Shown piece by piece: positions 1 to 6,400 of a DNA stretch of 42,140 nucleotides (position 1 is its first letter; each line of letters starts with the position of its first letter). The notes beneath the pieces are model-generated. The model searched no databases. It worked only from the letters and a program-made list of their open reading frames with translations, and had not been told where the DNA came from. The stretch is taken from NCBI GenBank assembly GCA_946497955.1, contig CAMMMH010000013.1, positions 1 to 42,140 of the forward strand, written 5' to 3'. The position numbers were made by a program, and so were the translations under genes. This DNA is from an uncultured Mycoplasmatota bacterium. Lineage in GTDB: Bacteria > Bacillota_I > Bacilli_A > RF39 > UBA660.

Positions 1-51
1 TCTGCCCTTTTTTAGGTTTTTTCCTAAAATAAATTTAGTTTTATTTTTCAG
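1..51 (-). CDS. 5' end of a gene leaving the left edge, possible CTG start
   Basis: A strong Shine-Dalgarno GGAAAGGAG (60-68) lies 8 nt before an in-frame CTG (49-51). From there an open frame reads LKNKTKFILGKNLKKG before leaving the window. No ATG, GTG or TTG exists at the right distance, so if the gene is intact it starts at CTG. Only 17 codons are visible and the product cannot be identified. It would be the distal gene of the leftward series that includes the OB-fold protein upstream. The RBS is clear, but the coding status rests on a short open frame. Confidence 0.35.
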   Translation of the reverse strand, partial: MKNKTKFILGKNLKKGR

Positions 52-112
52 ATTAATTTCTCCTTTCCTTATATTATTAATAAAAATTCCTCATAATAAA
101 TTCAAATCCTTT

Positions 113-550
113 CTATTTATATTCGCTTAATAAGTTTTCCATTTCTTTTTGTTCTTCTAAAGTTGCAGGTGTACTTTCACACCTATTTCCATCCCAAATT
201 AAAACACCATCATCATCTTCTCTGATATGTGGTGCTTTTTTGCCTTTTATTATTTCCTCTGAATTATTTGCTACATCAGTAACAGTAATAAAACTTTGTA
301 TCTTTTTATTTCTATCTATATAAGAGTTTAAATAACCCTTAATATAAATCTTATTACCTTTTATAAAATAATCTTTATAAATATGATAAAGCTCTCTTGC
401 TATATTTAAACTAACATATACATTTTTATCTTCTTTAGTAGTATATTTTCTTGTAGTAATTCCAAACTTAATATATTTATCATCCGTATCAGTAACAGCA
501 TTAATCACTCCTGATACTAATACTTTATTAAAATTTATATCATTGTTCAT
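113..550 (-). CDS. Single-stranded DNA-binding (OB-fold) protein
   Basis: The 145-residue product looks like a divergent SSB. An N-terminal NKVLVSGVI strand is followed by alternating strands, a GNKIYIKGYL segment (about 66-75) and a further strand carrying FITVTDV, in the order expected of an OB fold. The C-terminal tail lacks the usual acidic DDDIPF tip. The start is ATG with RBS GGAAAGGATC. SSBs of this kind are common in conjugative and mobilizable elements, where they coat transferred single strands; that role is inferred from context. The family assignment is moderate because sequence similarity to canonical SSB is low. Confidence 0.6.
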   Translation of the reverse strand: MNNDINFNKVLVSGVINAVTDTDDKYIKFGITTRKYTTKEDKNVYVSLNIARELYHIYKDYFIKGNKIYIKGYLNSYIDRNKKIQSFITVTDVANNSEEIIKGKKAPHIREDDDGVLIWDGNRCESTPATLEEQKEMENLLSEYK

Positions 551-654
551 TAATCAGATCCTTTCCATTTTTGCTTTTTAAATATAATTTAAAATAATTT
601 ATTTTATATTTTTATTTATTCTTTATTATATGGTGGAAATATATTTCTAGTGGG

Positions 655-948
655 CTAGCAATTTTCTTCTACACCTATGGAAGTATTTTTCCACCCCGTT
701 TCTATAACATATAATTTTCTAGTATGATTAATATATTCTATTTTAATTAATCCCTCTTTCTTTAACTTTGCTAAAGCTGATGTTATCGTTCTTTTAGATA
801 CATTAATTCTTTTAGCCAAATATTCATTACTGGCAAAGCAGTCATTTCCTTTATAATTTAAAGAGCAAATCATTCCCATTACAAGTTTTTCTGTTGAGTT
901 CAAATTTTTATTTTCACAAACGATGTTAGGAACAATTATATATTTCAA
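655..948 (-). CDS. Small winged-helix DNA-binding protein
   Basis: The 97-residue product opens with a hydrophobic strand, then has a helix-turn-helix: LNSTEKLVMGMICSL followed by SNEYLAKRINVSKRTITSAL and a wing LKKEGLIKIEY. This is the HTH_36/replication-initiator-like arrangement found in many element regulators and Rep accessory proteins. The start codon is TTG (946-948) with GAGGAA upstream. The RBS overlaps the end of the preceding gene (stop at 962-964), which implies translational coupling. The exact function (regulation or replication) cannot be told from the sequence. Confidence 0.6.
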   Translation of the reverse strand: MKYIIVPNIVCENKNLNSTEKLVMGMICSLNYKGNDCFASNEYLAKRINVSKRTITSALAKLKKEGLIKIEYINHTRKLYVIETGWKNTSIGVEENC

Positions 949-961
949 GTTATATCATTCC

Positions 962-1207
962 TCACATCTCCATTGTTCTATCTAATTCTTTTAATTCTTC
1001 TTCATAAACTACATTCTTATTTTCTTTATCATAACTGAAATATAACACTTCGTCATTTTTATCAGTAACTTTTATTTTATTACTATCTACTAAATAAATC
1101 TTAAATTCACTAACATTAAGATTCTTCTTTAAATAATCTAAAATATAAAATTGTGATATAGTATCAACATTACTTTTTAAAATATCTTCATCGTTAAGTA
1201 TTTTCAA
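962..1207 (-). CDS. Small hypothetical protein
   Basis: I do not recognise this 81-residue, acidic, lysine-rich protein. It shows a short alpha/beta pattern, with strands around FKIYLVDSNKIKVTD and EVLYFSYD, and no membrane segment or obvious motif. The start is TTG (1205-1207) behind AAAGGAG at a 9-nt spacing. It lies directly upstream of, and probably coupled to, the winged-helix gene, and downstream of a structured non-coding stretch. The good RBS and tight packing make it a real gene. Confidence 0.5.
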   Translation of the reverse strand: MKILNDEDILKSNVDTISQFYILDYLKKNLNVSEFKIYLVDSNKIKVTDKNDEVLYFSYDKENKNVVYEEELKELDRTMEM

Positions 1208-1410
1208 ATAATCATTCTCCTTTCTTTTTAGACAACAAAAAAACCTGTATTCACTACAAGCACTCCATCAAAACAGCAATATTCCCCATAGGGCTTGTTT
1301 TAAATCCTCCCTTTAGGATTATTCTTTAATTCATCTTATTTTCATAAGATAGGTACTAACATAAGCCTTATATCTTACTGTACCTTACTTAACTAACGCT
1401 TAGTAGCTCT
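1208..1410. other. Structured intergenic stretch with several inverted repeats
   Basis: About 200 bp without a gene carries four short perfect inverted repeats: AATCCT/AGGATT (1303-1320), ATCTTAT/ATAAGAT (1333-1350), AGGTAC/GTACCT (1351-1385) and CTTAACTAA/TTAGTTAAG (1388-1419). The last overlaps the stop of the gene to the right. None is followed by a convincing T-tract. It may be a structured leader or an origin-like region of the element. Confidence 0.4.
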
Positions 1411-1668
1411 TTAGTTAAGAGTTATGGTATACATACCATTGGAATACTCTTGATAAACTAGATATTTTGCTTGTTCTAGCCTATCGAGATTTTTCCTCAA
1501 ACCCTTGTTAGTAATTCTAACGGTTTGTTGTATCTCCCCTACATTTATATCTGTAAAGTATCTATTATAGCCTTTACTATAAATGTAAGAGTAGATATAC
1601 TTGGCTTCCTTTGGAATAGATTTATCTTTCCAAATAGCCTGTGGTACTCTTAGCTGATCTTTAATCAT
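1411..1668 (-). CDS. Small helix-turn-helix protein
   Basis: The 85-residue product has a helical N-terminal part (VPQAIWKDKSIPKEAKYIYSYI) and an HTH-like segment VGEIQQTVRITNKGLRKNLDRL, followed by a wing-like strand VYQEYSNGMYTITLN. The layout resembles the 97-residue winged-helix protein in the same element, so both may be replication or regulatory factors. The start is ATG (1666-1668) with a purine-rich GAGGAAAT leader. It diverges from the XRE repressor gene across a 180-bp control region. The fold call is reasonable, the role unknown. Confidence 0.5.
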   Translation of the reverse strand: MIKDQLRVPQAIWKDKSIPKEAKYIYSYIYSKGYNRYFTDINVGEIQQTVRITNKGLRKNLDRLEQAKYLVYQEYSNGMYTITLN

Positions 1669-1696
1669 TCATAGATTTCCTCCTCTCTTATAATTT

Positions 1697-1724
1697 AATT
1701 AACGAATATTAAGAAACGTTAATT
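1697..1724. promoter_or_regulatory. Candidate operator (8-bp inverted repeat)
   Basis: AATTAACG (1697-1704) and CGTTAATT (1717-1724) form a perfect inverted repeat with a 12-bp spacer. It lies in the divergent control region between the leftward HTH gene and the rightward XRE gene. Position and symmetry fit a binding site for a dimeric repressor, most simply the adjacent XRE protein. Confidence 0.4.
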
Positions 1725-1799
1725 TTTTTTAACACAATATTAATATACATGATAATTACTAACTTGTCAACTTTTTTTTGAAACAAAACTCCAATATTG

Positions 1800-1828
1800 T
1801 TGATTTTTTTTAACATTTATGCTATTAT
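1800..1828 (+). promoter_or_regulatory. Promoter of the XRE regulator gene
   Basis: TTGATT (1800-1805) and TATTAT (1823-1828) are separated by exactly 17 bp, a near-consensus sigma-A promoter. Its position shows that an in-frame start at 1819 would lie inside the promoter, so translation begins at the ATG at 1849. Confidence 0.6.
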
Positions 1829-1848
1829 TGTTGCATAAGGAGGTCAAT

Positions 1849-2352
1849 ATGCAAGAAAAAAAAGTTGGCGAAATTATTGCAGAAGCAAGAGAAAAAGCTG
1901 GTTTATCACAAAGACAACTTGCAAAGATTGCTAATATAAGTAATGCTCAACTTTCTAAAATAGAATCTGGGGAAATTGAAATACCTAATCCAAAAATGTT
2001 AAGAAAAATATGCGATCACATAGATGCTAACTATCAAGACTTAATGTATATGATAGGTTTAGGTATGGAAGTAAGTCCACTTAACCCTTTTATAAAAAAC
2101 TATTATTCCAAATTAAACAAAGAAGAATTATATGAGGCAAGATTAAATGTTTTAGGAAGTATAAACAATTCAGAAAAATTAGTAGAATCTTGTAAAGAAA
2201 ACTTAAATAAAGAAAACATTACTGAAAAAGAAAAAGAATTATTATTACATACAATAGAAGATACAGAATATCAAATTAATACATCAAGGGAGATTATTAA
2301 ACTTATTGAAAGTATAGAAATAAAGGAGAGAAATAAAAATGCGAAAAACTAA
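1849..2352 (+). CDS. XRE-family transcriptional regulator
   Basis: The 167-residue protein has an N-terminal HTH_XRE domain: VGEIIAEAREKAGLSQRQLA, then SNAQLSKIESGEIEIPNP (about residues 5-60), followed by a helical, charged C-terminal region likely used for dimerisation. The start is the ATG at 1849 behind AAGGAGGT (1837-1844). The gene diverges from the leftward element genes and overlaps the following membrane-protein gene by 14 bp. It is the likely master repressor of the element, in the manner of immunity-type regulators, with the inverted repeat at 1697-1724 as a candidate operator. Confidence 0.85.
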   Translation: MQEKKVGEIIAEAREKAGLSQRQLAKIANISNAQLSKIESGEIEIPNPKMLRKICDHIDANYQDLMYMIGLGMEVSPLNPFIKNYYSKLNKEELYEARLNVLGSINNSEKLVESCKENLNKENITEKEKELLLHTIEDTEYQINTSREIIKLIESIEIKERNKNAKN

Positions 2353-2776
2353 AATTTTAAATAGCTTATTAGTTGTATTTAATATTTTAATTATTGCTAG
2401 TCTAATTATAGCCTTAATAATAAAAACGAAACTTGCTTATTCTCTATATTGGTTTATCGTACCACTACTTATTTTACTTTTAATATTAGTAATTAGAGAG
2501 TGGAGTAAAAGAGGAAAAGACTCTGACATTGATAAATCAAAAATAATTCAAAGGTCATTTGATGACACAACTACTCTATCAACTGTATTTTATGGAATAA
2601 TTTATCTAATCATTATGTTTATTGATACCTTTAATGAAAATATAAAAAATAGTCCTTATGTATTAATTGGCTTCTTTGTAATAACAATAATATATGAATT
2701 ATTTATATATTTAGCTATTGATAATGCGAATAAAGAAACAACTAAATTATTAAATGAGCAACACCATAATAAATAA
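2339..2776 (+). CDS. Four-helix membrane protein
   Basis: The 145-residue product has four predicted membrane helices: about 6-28, 32-52, 79-95 and 105-127, with a charged loop SKRGKDSDIDKSK between helices 2 and 3. I recognise no family. Its ATG overlaps the end of the XRE gene and is preceded by AAAGGAGAG, so the two genes are translationally coupled. Pairing of an XRE regulator with a small membrane protein is common in mobile elements, but neither sequence shows metalloprotease motifs of the ImmA type. Function unknown. Confidence 0.6.
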   Translation: MRKTKILNSLLVVFNILIIASLIIALIIKTKLAYSLYWFIVPLLILLLILVIREWSKRGKDSDIDKSKIIQRSFDDTTTLSTVFYGIIYLIIMFIDTFNENIKNSPYVLIGFFVITIIYELFIYLAIDNANKETTKLLNEQHHNK

Positions 2777-2784
2777 TTCATAAG

Positions 2785-2822
2785 AAAACAACCTAATGTC
2801 ATCAAAGCACATAGGTTGTTTT
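2785..2822 (+). terminator. Terminator after the XRE operon
   Basis: A perfect 11-bp stem AAAACAACCTA (2785-2795) / TAGGTTGTTTT (2812-2822) sits 9 bp after the membrane-protein stop. The T-tract is short and is part of the stem. Confidence 0.55.
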
Positions 2823-2827
2823 CATTT

Positions 2828-2884
2828 AAAAAGACGTGGCACGTTTTGTTCGCTTTAGCGAATGAAAGTGGCGATAGTCTTTTT
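2828..2884. repeat. Long imperfect stem-loop in the oriT-proximal region
   Basis: Arms begin AAAAAGAC (2828-2835) and end GTCTTTTT (2877-2884), with a GC-richer TTCGC-TTTA-GCGAA apex and partly matching middle segments. It could be a terminator for rightward transcripts, or a structural element of the transfer or replication origin. Confidence 0.4.
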
Positions 2885-2910
2885 CTTTTTTATGAAACGT
2901 AAGTTGAAAT

Positions 2911-2964
2911 AAAAAAGGCACTATATTACTACATATCATTAATACACTTTTAGTAATATAGTGC
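2911..2964 (-). terminator. Terminator for the leftward relaxase/helicase/YdbC operon
   Basis: A perfect 14-bp stem GCACTATATTACTA (2918-2931) / TAGTAATATAGTGC (2951-2964) is followed on the minus strand by CC and six T (complement of 2911-2916). It is a textbook intrinsic terminator for the leftward operon ending with the YdbC-like gene. Confidence 0.65.
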
Positions 2965-2979
2965 TTAAATGGGGTTTCA

Positions 2980-3054
2980 AAAGGGCTCTCCCTTTGCACA
3001 CATCGTTATTGGCTCTGCCAATATCATAGTGTGTTACTAAAATGCCATTTTAGT
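2980..3054 (+). other. Candidate origin of transfer (oriT), MOBV type
   Basis: Three hairpins follow each other: AAAGGG/CCCTTT (2980-2995), a nested ACACA...TATTGGC-TCT-GCCAATA...TGTGT (2998-3034) and ACTAAAAT-GCC-ATTTTAGT (3036-3054). Between the second and third lies TAGTGTGTTA (3027-3036), identical to the nick core TAGTGTG/TTA described for pMV158 MobM, the MOBV prototype; the scissile bond would be between 3033 and 3034. The same element encodes a MobV relaxase. With this strand nicked, the YdbC and helicase-nuclease genes would form the leading region. Confidence 0.65.
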
Positions 3055-3306
3055 TTAATCGTCGTTACTAGCCTCTTCGTCCAATAGTTTTATTTCTTCA
3101 TCCAATATTTTTTTTAAACTTCTAAGTTCTTCTTCAGATAAAGTAATACCCTTGCCCATTTTTTCATGATTTTTCGACCAATCTCTAATATCATATTTTG
3201 GTTCATTTCCATTCCAACTAACACGATTTAATTCCTTTGCCCACGTATTATTTTCAGAAATAACTCCTATATTATTTATAATCTCATATTTAAAATCTTG
3301 TTTCAT
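3055..3306 (-). CDS. YdbC-like PC4-family ssDNA-binding protein
   Basis: The 83-residue product matches the YdbC/PC4 transcription-coactivator-like family, with FKYEIINNIGVISENN, then RVSWNGNEPKYDIRDW and HEKMGKGITLSEEE. This family forms dimers that bind single-stranded DNA, as shown for Lactococcus YdbC. I chose the ATG at 3304-3306 because family members begin just before this motif; upstream in-frame starts are possible, and the RBS (GAGAGG) is weak. The stop directly abuts the oriT hairpin, so this would be the first gene to enter a recipient. A role in coating the transferred strand is inferred. Confidence 0.7.
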   Translation of the reverse strand: MKQDFKYEIINNIGVISENNTWAKELNRVSWNGNEPKYDIRDWSKNHEKMGKGITLSEEELRSLKKILDEEIKLLDEEASNDD

Positions 3307-3425
3307 TATAAAATTCATTCCTCTCATAATAAAGTTAATCACTTAATAAAAACTTTATAATTTTTAAACCTCACTCTGCTAAAATGCAAGTAGTAATACA
3401 ACTCTAATATTGAAATATTAAGTTC

Positions 3426-6400
3426 CTACTTGAACATTACTCTCCATGCAGGTTTATTTTCAGTAACAATTGATCCTCTTCGCTCAAATGTATATGGATA
3501 CTTATATTTACTTAAAACTCTCTTTATTAATTCAGAAGTTGAATCATTATGAATAATCCAAACAATTCCAGACTTTTCTCTATTATCGATGTATTGAAAG
3601 TTATTTTTCTTTAAATCCGTTATAAAATCATCATTATCATGTTTTGATTCTAAATTAGAATTTATTGAAAAAACATTATCATTAAACCTTTCCGTTTTTC
3701 TATTTTGATTCCATTTTAAATACATATTGATTACTTCATCATATTCAGTACTACCTTTATATTTTTCAATAAAGCTACTTACACATTTTTCAACATAAGG
3801 TTGATGATATTTTTCAGAAACCGTCTGCAAAGATTTCTTTACCGTATCATAGGCAACATTATAATATAATGAAATATCTTTTCTACTTACTCCCTCACTA
3901 AATAAAACCATATATTTAAATTGACTTTCACCAAACTCTAAATCTAATAAATCATTATTTTTAACAAATATATTTTCATTAACTTGTTTATTTTGACTTG
4001 TACTAACTGAATCAATTTTATTTTTTAATAAAGTGCTATTATTTTTTTGACTATCAGAAACTTTATAAGATTTATTATCCAAAGCATACAATATATCATC
4101 CAAATTACTATCATTATCCTCTTGATGTATTTCTGATAAAAACTTTGAAGATTCATTTTTTACTTTTTCAAACAGTTCACTTGTTCTTTCTTCATTATTT
4201 ATATTTATACTTTCTGGATAAATTTTATATGATTCTAATTCTTCAAAAACTTGATTCATTGTAGCTTCAGGGTTTTTAAAAAATTGACTTCCTCTTATTC
4301 TTATAAATCTCCAACCGATACGTTCCAAAATAGCTTGACGTTGCATATCTTCCTTGATTTTTTCTTCACCGGTGTGATACCTTTCTCCATCACATTCTAT
4401 TACAATCTTTCTATTTTCACATATTACAACTATATCTAACCTATAGGCTCCAACTGGATATTGTTGAACAATATGATAACCTTGAGATAACAATTTTTTT
4501 GCAACTTGTTCCTCAAAAACTGAATCAGATTTATTTTTTACTTCATCAGACTGTAATAAAAATGCTTTAGGATTTGTGGCATAATCTAATAATTTTTTTC
4601 TAATATCCATCGACTTTAAATCATTTGCTGAATCTAATGAATTGACAACCCATACTTGATCACGAGCTCTACTAACAGCAACATTGTATCTCTTTTTAAC
4701 AGAATCTTCAACTCCATTTCCTTGCAAAGGTAACGGACCTTTATCTGAACCACTATCTACCATTGATAAGAAAATAACATCTCGTTCATCTCCCTGAAAA
4801 TTAGAGGCATTTCCAACTAAGATTTTTCTCTCTTCAATATCACGTATATCAATATATTGATATAATAACTGTTCAATTAATCTAACCTGTTCATCACCTA
4901 ATAACGAAATTACACCAAAGGTTTTACCTTCATATTCTTTAATATTTAAACATCCTTTTATAAATGAAATAATAGTTTCAGCTTCTACTCTATTAGTTTT
5001 TCCAATTCTCTTACCTTGTACTCTATAATTTATAACAGAAGGCAACAAATCAGTATCATTTGAATCTCTTAGTGGTTTTATTTTAAAATCATATGAAAGC
5101 ATATTACTAAATCCAATTATTTCTGGTACACATCTAAAATGTTCTTTTAACATCAATGGTTGAAATGTTGTAGCAGCAATATCATATAATGAAGTTTTAG
5201 CACTATATAAATGAGAATTTGGAATTTTATCTTTAATAAACATTTTTTCTAAGGCATTAATCTTATCAATTTCTACACCAACTGCCATAGGACTTACTTG
5301 CTTATCATCTCCAACAACTATCATTTTTTTTGCAAAATAAGATATTGCTAAGGAAGATATATCTGATTGACTTGCTTCATCAATGATAATAACATCGAAT
5401 TCATTTTCACCTGGTTTTAAAGACTCAATAGCTTTATTCATAGGCATTATCCAACAAGGAACAGCATTTTGACATTTTGCCATTAATTCACGAGCCTTTG
5501 CTTTATATTTAGGAGCATTTTTCCCAGTAGCTTTACCAATTTTTTTAATTGTTAACTCCCATCCTTTCAAGGCTTGTTTCATATCAATATCACATTCAGT
5601 TCTTGCCAACAAATTATACCAAGCACATACCCCTGCATAATTTTCAGTAATTTTCCTATAATTTGAACTTAATCGTTGACTCGTTTTTTGCAAATCCTCT
5701 AATGATTCTTTTGTCATATCATATAAAATACTTAAATATTGTTTAAATTTCCAAGCATCTTGAATATTAGCAGGAGTTTCACTTAAACCATGAATACCAC
5801 GCCTATTTCTAATGTCATTTGCCCATTGTGGTGCAACTGATTCTAATTTTTCCAATAAAGAATTTCTTTTACTTAAAATTTCATATTTTTGATATAAACT
5901 TTCTAATTGTTTAAAAAACTCTAAATATTTTTCATTATCATAATTCTTCAATGACTTCTTTAAATTAATACAAACTGAAGAATTTATTAAACCATTGTCA
6001 TCCAAAATAGTTACTGAATTTTCTATTTCTTGATTGGCATTATCAATAGCAATTTTTGCTTCACATATATCCAACAAATAAGGAATTACATTTTGTAAAG
6101 AATCAAATATTTTATTTATATGATCAATATCTTTATCTAAATCATTCAATTGTAATATAATTTGATAAGGAAAATTGGCTTTTTCCAAATATTTAGTTAA
6201 ATTCTTATATTCCTTATCATACCAATTTAAATATTTAACTATAATATCAATCCATTTTTCAGCAACTCTTTCAGGCTCTGAATTATCTAAATCATAAAAT
6301 TTTGTAACTCCATAGCAAGATAACAAATTATCCCATAAATTAGCAAGTTTATTTCTCGCTTCTATTAAATCAATATAATCAAGTACAAAATCGCATTCTT

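Noticed and set aside
1819-1848. Upstream in-frame start of the XRE gene
   Set aside because: It lies at the -10 box of the promoter; the ATG at 1849 has a perfect RBS.
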